A stretch of 21,589 nucleotides of DNA from an uncultured Dyadobacter sp. (GTDB lineage Bacteria; Bacteroidota; Bacteroidia; Cytophagales; Spirosomataceae). The stretch lies in assembly GCF_946482605.1 (NCBI RefSeq), contig NZ_CAMLSE010000064.1, positions 1-21,589 of the forward strand. Reading direction: 5' to 3'. The notes beneath the pieces are model-generated. The model was not told the DNA's origin and ran no database searches. It saw only the letters and a list, made by a program, of their open reading frames with translations. Positions 1-7,200 of the stretch are shown here, piece after piece (within the stretch, counting starts at the first letter, position 1; each line of letters opens with the position of its first letter). Made by a program: the position numbers and the translations under genes.

Positions 1-20
1 CCACAATTATTAAACACAAT

Positions 21-46
21 AAAGCCACTCAGAAATGGGTGGCTTT
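21..46 (+). terminator. Hairpin ending an upstream transcript
   Basis: A 10-bp stem (left arm 21-30, right arm 37-46, one T-G wobble) with a 6-base loop. Only three T's follow directly, so it is a modest intrinsic terminator. It probably ends a gene lying left of the window and insulates the trp leader from it. Confidence 0.5.
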
Positions 47-187
47 GTGCGTTTACTGTCACTATGTCAGCATTTTCCCAAGTGCTGGAATTGAAGAATT
101 CAAACATTAATCCTCATTCCAGTAATACCCCTTTGCAAATTCTTGCAGAAATTTTTTGCAGAATACTGCAGCATTTATTCTTTTTTA
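47..187. other. Non-coding region upstream of the trp promoter
   Basis: No ORF of note. It holds a short direct repeat TTGCAGAA at 143-150 and 156-163 (13-base period), followed by the palindrome CTGCAG at 166-171, just upstream of the putative -7 box. This could be a binding site for a regulator or chance in AT-rich DNA. Confidence 0.3.
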
Positions 188-195
188 TATCTTTG
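166..195 (+). promoter_or_regulatory. Putative trp operon promoter
   Basis: TATCTTTG at 188-195 is a full match to the Bacteroidota -7 consensus TAnnTTTG. The -33 element is poor (CTG at 166-168, 19 bases upstream, in place of TTG). Initiation some 5-10 bases downstream would give a 5' leader of about 25 bases before the leader peptide start at 228. Confidence 0.5.
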
Positions 196-227
196 TGACC
201 TTAACTGTCGCAAGGCAACAACCAAGC

Positions 228-287
228 ATGAAATTATTCAATACTATTTGGTGGTGGCGTACTCATCTTTCCTGGATGGACAAGTAG
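228..287 (+). CDS. trpL: trp operon leader peptide
   Basis: A 19-codon ORF, MKLFNTIWWWRTHLSWMDK, with Trp at positions 8, 9, 10 and 16. Four Trp codons in 19, three in tandem, directly between a promoter box and a terminator hairpin in front of trpE, is the hallmark of ribosome-mediated transcription attenuation. A ribosome short of charged tRNA-Trp should stall at 249-257; otherwise it should reach the TAG at 285-287. There is no Shine-Dalgarno sequence before the start, which is usual in Bacteroidota. The peptide itself need not have a function after synthesis. Its short length means support comes from composition and context rather than homology. Confidence 0.88.
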   Translation: MKLFNTIWWWRTHLSWMDK

Positions 288-321
288 GCTATTGCATGGT
301 ATAGAATCAAAATATACATCC

Positions 322-361
322 AAACGGCTCGCTGTTCATCTGACAGCGAGCCGTTTTTTTT
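322..361 (+). terminator. trp attenuator terminator
   Basis: A perfect 14-bp GC-rich stem (arms 322-335 and 343-356) with a 7-base loop (336-342), running into eight T's (354-361), 25 bases before trpE. It is a textbook intrinsic terminator, placed 34 bases after the leader peptide stop. A competing helix can be drawn between 273-282 (the Trp16-Met-Asp codons) and 333-342, which is the terminator loop plus the top of its left arm: 10 bp including three G-U pairs. A ribosome at the leader stop would mask 273-282 and favour termination. A ribosome stalled at the tandem Trp codons would leave it free. The hairpin is seen directly; the switch is inferred. Confidence 0.88.
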
Positions 362-386
362 ATACACTTTACATTACTATTTATCA

Positions 387-1808
387 ATGAAAACCCTGAA
401 CAAAACTTACCCGATCACCACACGCCACAAAAAGCTCCTAGCAGACACCCTGACACCCGTTTCGATCTATCTGAAACTCAGAGACCGCTTCGTGAACACG
501 ATCCTCCTGGAAAGCTCCGACTACCACGGCAATGAGAACTCTTTCACCTATATCTGCTGTGATCCGATTGCATCCTTCAAGCTCAACAATAGCACCATCA
601 CTCAAAAATTTCCGGATGGTTCGGAGAATAATTTCGACCTGACTAACCGCAAAGACGCTGTTCAGGCATTGTATGGCTTTGCACAGAGTTTTGTTTCGGA
701 AAAAAGCAAGTTCCCATTCATCACAAACGGCCTGTTTGGCCACATGACATACGATGCCGTTACTTACTTTGAAGATATCGAGATCCAGCCGGCAAATGCC
801 GAGACCGAAATCGACCAGATATTCTATCAGGTTTACAGGTATGTTATTGCCATCAACCATTTCAAAAATGAACTATACATTCTTGAACACCAATATGGCG
901 AGATAACCGAGGAGGGTGGCATCGATCAGATCGAGGTGCTGATCAAGAACCGAAACTTTCCGCAGTATGGTTTCAGCATTACGGCTGACGAAACTTCGAA
1001 CGTTACCGACGACGAAATGCGGAAAGTGATCCAGAAAGGTATCGATCACTGCCTCCGCGGGGATGTGTTCCAAATCGTACCTTCGCGTCGTTTCAGCCGC
1101 AAATTTCAGGGCGACGAATTCAATGTTTACCGCGCATTGAGATCCATCAATCCTTCGCCTTATCTCTTCTATTTCGACTACGGCAATTACAAGATCTTCG
1201 GATCTTCTCCCGAAAAGCAGATATTCATTAAAAACGGCCAGGCGGAAATCCACCCGATTGCAGGTACATTCCGCCGCACAGGCGACGATCAGGCCGATGC
1301 GGAAGCAGCTCAGGGCCTGCTTAACGACCCCAAAGAGACCGCTGAGCACGTGATGCTGGTCGATCTGGCACGGAATGACCTGAGCCGCAGCTGCGACGCC
1401 GTAAAAGTCACGAATTACAAGGAAGTGCAATATTATTCGCACGTGATCCACCTCGTTTCGAAAGTAGTTGGGAAAATGAATGAAGGCGTCAACCCGCTTC
1501 AATTGGTGGCCGACACCTTTCCCGCAGGCACGTTATCGGGCGCACCCAAACATAATGCGATGAAGCTGATTAACCAGATGGAGAACAGCAATCGCAGCAT
1601 TTACGGCGGTGCTATCGGTTTTATGGATTTCAATGGCGATTTCAACCACGCCATCGCGATCCGGACCTTCCTCAGCAAGGATAACACACTTTTCTTCCGC
1701 GCGGGAATGGGCGTAGTGGCGAAATCCAACGTCGAGAGCGAGTTGCAGGAGATTAACAGCAAGCTGGCCGCATTGCGCCAGGCGATTCAGGTTGCGGAAG
1801 GACTTTAA
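387..1808 (+). CDS. trpE: Anthranilate synthase component I
   Basis: Makes anthranilate from chorismate, using ammonia supplied by the TrpG glutaminase subunit; first committed step of tryptophan synthesis, cytosolic. The 473-residue length is normal. The N-terminal LLES motif (residues 40-43) corresponds to the Trp feedback-binding site of the family, so allosteric inhibition is expected. The chorismate-binding domain shows FQIVPSRRF (about 227), FGSSPE, IAGTFRRTG (about 291), EHVMLVDLARND (about 320) and FPAGTLSGAPK (about 377). It is a stand-alone component I, not a trpEG fusion: the sequence ends without a glutaminase domain, and trpG is a separate gene downstream. The gene starts 25 bases after the attenuator and is the first structural gene of the operon. 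Confidence 0.97.
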   Translation: MKTLNKTYPITTRHKKLLADTLTPVSIYLKLRDRFVNTILLESSDYHGNENSFTYICCDPIASFKLNNSTITQKFPDGSENNFDLTNRKDAVQALYGFAQSFVSEKSKFPFITNGLFGHMTYDAVTYFEDIEIQPANAETEIDQIFYQVYRYVIAINHFKNELYILEHQYGEITEEGGIDQIEVLIKNRNFPQYGFSITADETSNVTDDEMRKVIQKGIDHCLRGDVFQIVPSRRFSRKFQGDEFNVYRALRSINPSPYLFYFDYGNYKIFGSSPEKQIFIKNGQAEIHPIAGTFRRTGDDQADAEAAQGLLNDPKETAEHVMLVDLARNDLSRSCDAVKVTNYKEVQYYSHVIHLVSKVVGKMNEGVNPLQLVADTFPAGTLSGAPKHNAMKLINQMENSNRSIYGGAIGFMDFNGDFNHAIAIRTFLSKDNTLFFRAGMGVVAKSNVESELQEINSKLAALRQAIQVAEGL

Positions 1809-1819
1809 AATCGGAAAAC

Positions 1820-2209
1820 ATGTCGCAGATCAAGATATATGGCCTCAAATCTTCGCTCTACGCGATCCGGGAGCGGTTGTCCGACACATTGCATGGCTGC
1901 ATTGTAGATGCCTTCCAATATCCGCAAAACAAACGGGCGCACCGGTTCTTTTACCTCGATGAAGGAGATTTCTTTTATCCCGAAGGCAGAAGCGAACGCT
2001 ACACGATCATCGAAATAGCATTGTTTGAAGGCCGTTCGATCGAAGCGAAGAAGCATTTGTACCGGCTGATCTTCCAAAAATTCGAAGAAGAGCTCGGTAT
2101 CGCGCCGCACGACGTGGAAATTACGCTCACGGAGACACCACCGCACAACTGGGGCATTCGTGGGAAAGCAGGGGACGAGTTGGTCCTGGATTATAAAATT
2201 GCCGTTTAA
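1820..2209 (+). CDS. Tautomerase-like protein inside the trp operon
   Basis: A 129-residue protein resembling the Tautomerase_2 (PF14552, YusQ-like) branch of the 4-oxalocrotonate tautomerase/MIF superfamily. I recognise the pattern from KRAHRFFYLDEGDF, RYTIIEIALFEGRS (about residues 61-74) and EITLTETPPHNWGIRG (about 100-115). Members normally use an N-terminal proline, exposed after Met removal, as catalytic base. Here residue 2 is serine (MSQIKIYG), and no nearby alternative start gives Pro-1, so classical tautomerase chemistry is doubtful. It lies 11 bases after trpE and 16 before trpG, clearly within the operon. A role in Trp metabolism cannot be derived from the sequence. The family call is from remembered patterns, not a search. 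Confidence 0.8.
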   Translation: MSQIKIYGLKSSLYAIRERLSDTLHGCIVDAFQYPQNKRAHRFFYLDEGDFFYPEGRSERYTIIEIALFEGRSIEAKKHLYRLIFQKFEEELGIAPHDVEITLTETPPHNWGIRGKAGDELVLDYKIAV

Positions 2210-2225
2210 AACGATTCGAAATCAA

Positions 2226-2792
2226 ATGAAAATATTAGTTCTCGACAATTACGATTCTTTCACCTACAACCTCGTGTACATCCTCCGCGAGCTGCACGAC
2301 CAGGTGGACATTTACCGGAACGACAAAATCGCGCTGGAAGACGTCGGAAATTACGACAAGATCCTGCTTTCGCCGGGTCCCGGCATCCCTTCCGAAGCAG
2401 GCATTATGCACGACGTGATTCGTGAATACGGTTCTTCCAAGAGCATTCTGGGCATTTGTCTCGGCCATCAGGGAATTGGGGAGGTTTACGGCGCCGAACT
2501 GGAAAACATGACCGATGTGCTGCACGGCATTGCCGACACAGCCATTGTTACCGACCCAAGCGACCGCATTTTCAAAGGCTTGCCTTCACATATCAAAGTA
2601 GGACGCTACCATTCCTGGACTGTCATTCCCGAGACATTTACAGACGACCTTACGATCACGGCCGTAGACGAGCAAGGCCGCGTAATGGGGCTTTCTCACA
2701 AAAAATATGATGTGAAAGGGCTCCAATTTCACCCGGAATCGGTTCTAACAGAGCACGGCAAAGAAATGCTGCAAAACTGGTTGCAAATCTGA
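2226..2792 (+). CDS. trpG: Anthranilate synthase component II (glutamine amidotransferase)
   Basis: Class I glutamine amidotransferase that releases ammonia from glutamine for TrpE. From the ATG at 2226 the protein has 188 residues and begins MKILVLDNYDSFTYNL, the standard start of this family. The frame is open further upstream to 2160, but that extension overlaps the tautomerase gene and has no family resemblance, so I reject it. The oxyanion region SPGPGIPSEAG is at 49-59. The nucleophile Cys78 sits in GICLGHQ, and the His169/Glu171 pair in FHPES completes the triad. It could also serve p-aminobenzoate synthesis (pabA function), as in some bacteria with one such subunit, but the trp context favours TrpG. 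Confidence 0.96.
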   Translation: MKILVLDNYDSFTYNLVYILRELHDQVDIYRNDKIALEDVGNYDKILLSPGPGIPSEAGIMHDVIREYGSSKSILGICLGHQGIGEVYGAELENMTDVLHGIADTAIVTDPSDRIFKGLPSHIKVGRYHSWTVIPETFTDDLTITAVDEQGRVMGLSHKKYDVKGLQFHPESVLTEHGKEMLQNWLQI

Positions 2793-2847
2793 CCTCCGCA
2801 TTGAAATAACACCACCTTACCCGACGATATTAGCTTTTAAAACTGTC

Positions 2848-3837
2848 ATGAAACACATTCTTAGCCACCTTTTTGAATACAAAGTCCTTAATAAAGAGCA
2901 AGCCAAAGACGTTTTGATGGGCATCGGAACCGGCAAATACACCAATTCCGAAATTGCCTCATTTTTAACAACATATGCCATGCGCAGCATTACCGTTGAA
3001 GAGCTGGAAGGCTTTCGCGATGGCTTGCTCGAACTGTGCCTTTCGGTAGATTTGTCGGCTTACGATCCTATCGACGTTTGCGGGACGGGCGGGGATGGCA
3101 AGGATACGTTCAACATTTCGACGCTGTCCTGTTTTGTGGTGGCGGGAGCCGGTCAGAAGGTGGCGAAACATGGTAACCACGGCGTATCGTCGCTGGTGGG
3201 GTCGTCGACGGTGCTGGAACATCTCGGCGTAAAATTCACCAATGATAAAGATTACCTCGAACGGAAGATCGACCAGGCGGGCGTATGCTTTTTGCATGCC
3301 CCTCTTTTCCACCCCGCTATGAAGAATGTGGCACCGGTGAGGAAGGAATTGGGCGTGAAAACATTCTTCAACATGCTCGGTCCCATGGTGAACCCTGTAT
3401 CGCCGAAAAAACAGCTTGTGGGCGTATTCAGTCTTGAATTAGCGCGCCTTTTTGCTTATCTTTACCAACAAACGGATAAGCAATTTCTGGTTCTTCACGC
3501 ATTAGACGGCTACGACGAAGTGTCATTGACAGGTGCTTTTAAAATTATAACCGCTCATTCCGAGCAAGTTCTTACCCCCTCTCATTTAGGGCTTCAAACT
3601 TTGCGCGCCGACGATTTATCGGGTGGCGAAACAGTCGAAGATTCGGCCCGGATTTTTATGAGTGTTTTGAATGATGGAGCAACGCCTTCTCAGAAGGAAG
3701 CTGTGCTGGCCAATGCGGCGATGGCGCTTTATTGCGCGAATCCGTCATTGTCGCTCACCGACGCTGTGGCAACCGCGCGGGAGTCGCTCGAAAGCAAAAA
3801 AGCGTTGGCAGCGTTCAAAAAATTAATCGAAGAATAG
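2848..3837 (+). CDS. trpD: Anthranilate phosphoribosyltransferase
   Basis: Transfers phosphoribosyl from PRPP to anthranilate, second step of the pathway. The 329-residue length is normal for a monofunctional TrpD. The N-terminal helical domain (about 1-70) is followed by the glycine-rich PRPP/phosphate loop CGTGGDGKDTFNIST (78-92) and the KHGN motif at 107-110. The latter continues HGVSS where many homologues have RSVSS. The motif GVKTFFNMLGPMVNP (about 168-182) is also typical. The gene follows trpG by 55 bases and precedes trpC by 54. These are the widest gaps in the first half of the operon, and I found no convincing internal promoter or terminator in either. Confidence 0.97.
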   Translation: MKHILSHLFEYKVLNKEQAKDVLMGIGTGKYTNSEIASFLTTYAMRSITVEELEGFRDGLLELCLSVDLSAYDPIDVCGTGGDGKDTFNISTLSCFVVAGAGQKVAKHGNHGVSSLVGSSTVLEHLGVKFTNDKDYLERKIDQAGVCFLHAPLFHPAMKNVAPVRKELGVKTFFNMLGPMVNPVSPKKQLVGVFSLELARLFAYLYQQTDKQFLVLHALDGYDEVSLTGAFKIITAHSEQVLTPSHLGLQTLRADDLSGGETVEDSARIFMSVLNDGATPSQKEAVLANAAMALYCANPSLSLTDAVATARESLESKKALAAFKKLIEE

Positions 3838-3891
3838 TTAACGGGAATGCATTTCTCCCTTTTAATATCATTGCAGTTACAGCATTTTTAG

Positions 3892-4710
3892 ATGAATATT
3901 TTAGAAAAAATTATCGCCCGAAAGCAGGAAGAAATCAGCGAGTCGAAAAAACACAGAACCATTTCCGAGCTGGAAAGGGAGCCATTGTTCTCGCGTCCAA
4001 CTACTTCCCTTGCCAAGGCGCTAAGGTCATCTACTTCACCCCGCATTATCTCGGAATTCAAACGGAAATCCCCTTCGAAAGGCATTATCAATGGCGACGT
4101 ACAGCCACAGATCGTGACGCGGGAGTATGTGAATGCAGGCGCCGTGGGCCTTTCGGTACTTACCGATACCGACTTTTTCGGCGGCTCATTTGCCGATTTC
4201 CTCGCCGCACGGGAAGCCAACCCGCATATTCCGATGCTTCGAAAGGATTTTATTGTCGACGAATACCAGCTTTTTGAAGCCAAATCCATCGGCGCGGACG
4301 TGATCCTGCTCATTGCAGCGAACCTCACGCCTTCGGAAATAGCCCATTTGAGCCGCAGAGCGCATGATCTGGGACTGGAAGTACTGCTGGAAGTCCATAA
4401 TGCGGAAGAACTGGCTGTGAGCACAGGTGAGCATATCGATATCGTCGGCGTCAATAATCGTAACCTCAAAACTTTTGAAACCTCCATTGAAACGTCGATC
4501 CAGCTTAGCGAGCTGATCCCGGTGCAATTCGTGAAGATTTCGGAAAGCGGTTTGCAGGACGCCGAAACCATTGTGAAGCTGTTTCAATACGGCTACAAAG
4601 GATTTTTGATCGGAGAAACATTTATGAAAACGGCAGACCCAGGCGCCGCACTTGCTGGTTTGCAACAAGATTTAACTCAACATAGCAATTTAAATCCTCT
4701 GATTCTATGA
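3892..4710 (+). CDS. trpC: Indole-3-glycerol phosphate synthase
   Basis: Ring-closing decarboxylation of CdRP to indole-3-glycerol phosphate on a TIM barrel. At 272 residues this is a stand-alone TrpC, not fused to TrpF as in enterobacteria. Conserved elements in order: EFKRKSPSKG (55-64, with the substrate-binding lysine), LTDTDFFGGS (90-99), LRKDF (116-120, general-acid Lys118), LLEVHN (165-170, Glu167), VGVNNRNL (195-202), KISESGL and GFLIGETFM near the end. The last four bases (ATGA) are shared with trpF, so the two are probably translationally coupled. Confidence 0.97.
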   Translation: MNILEKIIARKQEEISESKKHRTISELEREPLFSRPTTSLAKALRSSTSPRIISEFKRKSPSKGIINGDVQPQIVTREYVNAGAVGLSVLTDTDFFGGSFADFLAAREANPHIPMLRKDFIVDEYQLFEAKSIGADVILLIAANLTPSEIAHLSRRAHDLGLEVLLEVHNAEELAVSTGEHIDIVGVNNRNLKTFETSIETSIQLSELIPVQFVKISESGLQDAETIVKLFQYGYKGFLIGETFMKTADPGAALAGLQQDLTQHSNLNPLIL

Positions 4711-5357
4711 AAATTAAAGTTTGCGGATTGCGCCAGCAAGGCAACATCGAGCAGGTAGTGGCCTTACAACCCAACTTTATAGGGTTTATTTTCTATGACA
4801 AGTCGCCGCGTTTCGTAGGGGAGGAACTGGACGAAGAATACATCCGCAGCATTCCTCAGAACATCAAGAAAGTAGGTGTGTTTGTGAATGCAAACCCCGG
4901 CCACATTCTGAATATGGTCAAAAAATACGACCTGCAATATGTGCAGCTGCACGGCAACGAAATGCCCGACATCTGCCGCAGCATCCGCCAGAAAGGGGTA
5001 AGCGTAATCAAGGCATTCTCGATCGACGAGAAATTCAACTTTGCCATGCTGAACAACTACAAATCGTTTTGCGACCTGTTTTTGTTCGATACCAAAGGCG
5101 ATCAGCCGGGCGGCAACGGCGCAGCATTCGACTGGAAATTGCTGAGCAAATACGATAATGAAAAGCCTTTCCTCCTCAGCGGCGGCATTGGGCTTGAAAA
5201 TCTCGAAGAAATCATCGCATTGTCCCAAACACTTCCCATTTACGGCATCGACGTCAACAGTAAGTTCGAAACCGAACCGGCCGTGAAGGACATTGCCAAG
5301 CTGGAAGAGTTATTTAGTTTAGTTCGCGTAAAAGAACAAGAAGAAGCGGAAGCTTAG
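4707..5357 (+). CDS. trpF: Phosphoribosylanthranilate isomerase
   Basis: Amadori rearrangement of PRA to CdRP, acting between TrpD and TrpC. The 216-residue TIM barrel carries the catalytic pair: Cys6 in KVCGLR and Asp128 in LFDTKG. Further signatures are GFIFYDKSPRFV (26-37), VQLHGNE (79-85), LLSGGI and a C-terminal GIDVNSKFE phosphate-binding segment. In many homologues the last motif reads DVSSGVE; here it is DVNSKFE. The start overlaps the trpC stop by four bases, and trpB begins four bases after the trpF stop. Confidence 0.96.
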   Translation: MKIKVCGLRQQGNIEQVVALQPNFIGFIFYDKSPRFVGEELDEEYIRSIPQNIKKVGVFVNANPGHILNMVKKYDLQYVQLHGNEMPDICRSIRQKGVSVIKAFSIDEKFNFAMLNNYKSFCDLFLFDTKGDQPGGNGAAFDWKLLSKYDNEKPFLLSGGIGLENLEEIIALSQTLPIYGIDVNSKFETEPAVKDIAKLEELFSLVRVKEQEEAEA

Positions 5358-5361
5358 TTTT

Positions 5362-6561
5362 ATGGAATCAATTGCAGAAAAGAAGTCGTATCAGGTAAAT
5401 GACCGTGGTTATTATGGCACCTTCGGGGGCGCATTCATTCCTGAAATGTTGTACCCGAATGTAGAAGAGCTGCGTGAAAACTACCTGCAAGTGATCGCAG
5501 ACCCTTCTTTTCAGAAAGAATTCAATGATTTACTGCGCGATTACGTAGGCCGCCCCACGCCGCTTTACCGCGCGAACCGGCTTTCGGAAAAATATAAAAC
5601 CAACATTTTCCTCAAAAGGGAAGACCTTTGCCACACCGGCGCTCATAAGGTGAACAACACCATCGGACAGATCCTGATGGCACAGCGCCTGGGCAAAAAA
5701 CGCATTGTAGCGGAAACCGGCGCAGGACAACACGGCGTGGCTACGGCTACCGTGTGCGCATTGATGAACCTGGAATGCGTCGTGTACATGGGCGAGATCG
5801 ATATCGAGCGCCAGGCACCTAATGTAGCGCGCATGAAAATGCTCGGCGCGGAAGTGCGCCCGGCTACCTGCGGCTCGCGTACGCTGAAAGACGCTACGAA
5901 TGAGGCTATGCGCCACTGGATCAACAACCCGGTCGATACGCATTACATCATCGGCTCCGTGGTGGGTCCGCACCCTTATCCGGACATGGTAGCGCGGTTC
6001 CAGTCGGTTATCTCCGCAGAAATCCGCTCACAACTGAATGCGCACATTGGTAAGGAAACGCCCGATTACGTGGTGGCTTGCGTGGGCGGCGGCAGCAATG
6101 CAGCAGGTACATTTTACCACTTCCTGGACGATGAAAATGTGAAGCTGGTGGCGGTGGAGGCGGCCGGCTTAGGCCTTACTTCCGGCCATTCGGCTGCTAC
6201 AACTGCATTGGGCAAGCCCGGCGTGCTCCACGGCAGCCGCACCATCCTCATGCAAACGGAAGATGGCCAGGTAACGGAACCATTCTCCATCTCCGCAGGG
6301 TTGGACTATCCGGGTATCGGCCCTCAGCACGCATGGCTTTACGCCAGCGGCCGCGGTACATTCCTTTCGGCGACCGACGACGAGGCGGTGCAGGCCGCTT
6401 TTGAGCTGACGCGTCTCGAAGGCATCATCCCTGCATTGGAATCATCCCACGCATTGTCCGCTCTGGGCCGCCTGGGGGCTTCCGACAACGAAACGGTAGT
6501 ACTTACCCTCTCGGGCCGCGGTGACAAGGACATGGGTACTTATATGAAATACATCGATTAA
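5362..6561 (+). CDS. trpB: Tryptophan synthase beta chain
   Basis: PLP enzyme condensing indole with serine; pairs with TrpA to form the alpha2beta2 complex with an indole channel. The 399-residue length fits the TrpB1 group that partners TrpA. Lys96 in LCHTGAHKVNNT is the PLP Schiff-base lysine. ETGAGQHGVATAT follows at about 118-130, and the phosphate-cup motif GGGSNAAGTF at about 242-251. It begins with a short extension, then GYYGTFGGAFIPEML, the standard N-terminal signature. trpA is not adjacent: two small genes (6585-6785 and 6811-7200) separate the subunits, which is unusual because trpB and trpA are commonly coupled directly. Confidence 0.98.
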   Translation: MESIAEKKSYQVNDRGYYGTFGGAFIPEMLYPNVEELRENYLQVIADPSFQKEFNDLLRDYVGRPTPLYRANRLSEKYKTNIFLKREDLCHTGAHKVNNTIGQILMAQRLGKKRIVAETGAGQHGVATATVCALMNLECVVYMGEIDIERQAPNVARMKMLGAEVRPATCGSRTLKDATNEAMRHWINNPVDTHYIIGSVVGPHPYPDMVARFQSVISAEIRSQLNAHIGKETPDYVVACVGGGSNAAGTFYHFLDDENVKLVAVEAAGLGLTSGHSAATTALGKPGVLHGSRTILMQTEDGQVTEPFSISAGLDYPGIGPQHAWLYASGRGTFLSATDDEAVQAAFELTRLEGIIPALESSHALSALGRLGASDNETVVLTLSGRGDKDMGTYMKYID

Positions 6562-6584
6562 TTCTCACCTCAATACAACATCAC

Positions 6585-6785
6585 ATGGCTACATTGACAT
6601 TGCCGGAGGTTTTCGATCTCCGGTTGAAGATTCAGGAACTGGAAACCAAGGTAAATTCAGGTGAACTGTCGCTCTTCGAACGCTGCGATATGGAAGACGA
6701 AATCCTGGAAATGAAAGAAAAACTGGGCGAGTTCGACCGCCTCAAATTCAGCGACGAAGGCGAATGCCTCAATTGCTCCGCTTAG
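6585..6785 (+). CDS. Small conserved-looking protein between trpB and trpA, unknown function
   Basis: A 66-residue acidic protein that I do not recognise. Most of it (about 8-55) reads as two amphipathic helices with heptad-like spacing, LRLKIQELETKV and MEDEILEMKEKLGEF, suggesting a helical hairpin or a short coiled coil. The C-terminus is GECLNCSA, a CxxC pair that could bind metal or form a disulfide. No signal peptide or membrane segment is visible. It starts 23 bases after trpB and ends 25 bases before the Dabb gene, in the direction of the operon. Codon use resembles its neighbours, so I regard it as a real gene co-transcribed with trp. Confidence 0.75.
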   Translation: MATLTLPEVFDLRLKIQELETKVNSGELSLFERCDMEDEILEMKEKLGEFDRLKFSDEGECLNCSA

Positions 6786-6810
6786 GATCACCTTTAATCC
6801 ATACCACCAT

Positions 6811-7200
6811 ATGCAGAGATTTAAACTGTTTTTGCTTGCTTCCATGGTTCTTTTCAGCACCATGTCGTTTGTTTCACCTTCCAATCCACCTAAAAAAATG
6901 CTGCGTCACGTTGTTCTTTTCAAATTCAAAGACTCTGCAACGCCTGCTCAGGTCAAAGAAGTGGAAGATGCATTCAGAAAACTTCCCTCCAAAGTGAAGG
7001 AGGTGAAAGGATTTGAATGGGGTACCAACAACAGCCCCGAAGGACTGGCACAGGGTTTCACACACGTATTTTTCGTGAGCTTCGACAGCGAAGCCGGTCG
7101 TGAAGTGTACCTGCCGCATCCGGACCACAAAGCATTTGTAAAAGTCCTGGAACCACACCTGGACAAAGTATTGGTTGTTGACTACTGGACACAGGAATGA
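6811..7200 (+). CDS. Dabb (stress-responsive alpha/beta barrel) domain protein, probably exported
   Basis: A 129-residue protein. Residues 1-22 look like a signal peptide (MQRFKLFLLASMVLFSTMSF), followed by a Dabb-type (PF07876) domain starting LRHVVLFKFKDSATPAQVKEVEDAF, with FEWGTNNSPEG, THVFFVSFDS and YLPHPDHKAFVKVLEPHLDKVLVVDYW. The last segment, with its HPxH-like pattern, is characteristic of the family. An internal Met30 (ATG at 6898) would give a 100-residue cytosolic form, close to the usual length of stand-alone Dabb proteins, so the export call depends on the first start. The stop shares ATGA with the trpA start (7197-7200), implying translational coupling to trpA. The biochemical role of such domains is mostly unknown; some are dimeric small-molecule enzymes. 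Confidence 0.85.
   Translation: MQRFKLFLLASMVLFSTMSFVSPSNPPKKMLRHVVLFKFKDSATPAQVKEVEDAFRKLPSKVKEVKGFEWGTNNSPEGLAQGFTHVFFVSFDSEAGREVYLPHPDHKAFVKVLEPHLDKVLVVDYWTQE

Noticed and set aside
1347..1446. CACGTG cores in trpE considered as parS sites
   Set aside because: Flanking bases do not form the longer palindrome and they lie in conserved codons.
2160..2225. Upstream extension of the trpG reading frame
   Set aside because: It overlaps the tautomerase gene and adds 22 residues unlike any TrpG; the family start MKILVLDNYDSFTYN is at 2226.
2793..2847. Possible internal promoter before trpD (TAGCTTTT at 2831-2838)
   Set aside because: One mismatch in the -7 box and the nearest TTG is 27 bases upstream, too far; treated as ordinary intergenic DNA.
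3732..4277. 181-residue + strand ORF across the trpD-trpC junction
   Set aside because: It overlaps two firmly identified enzymes in another frame and has no recognisable domain.
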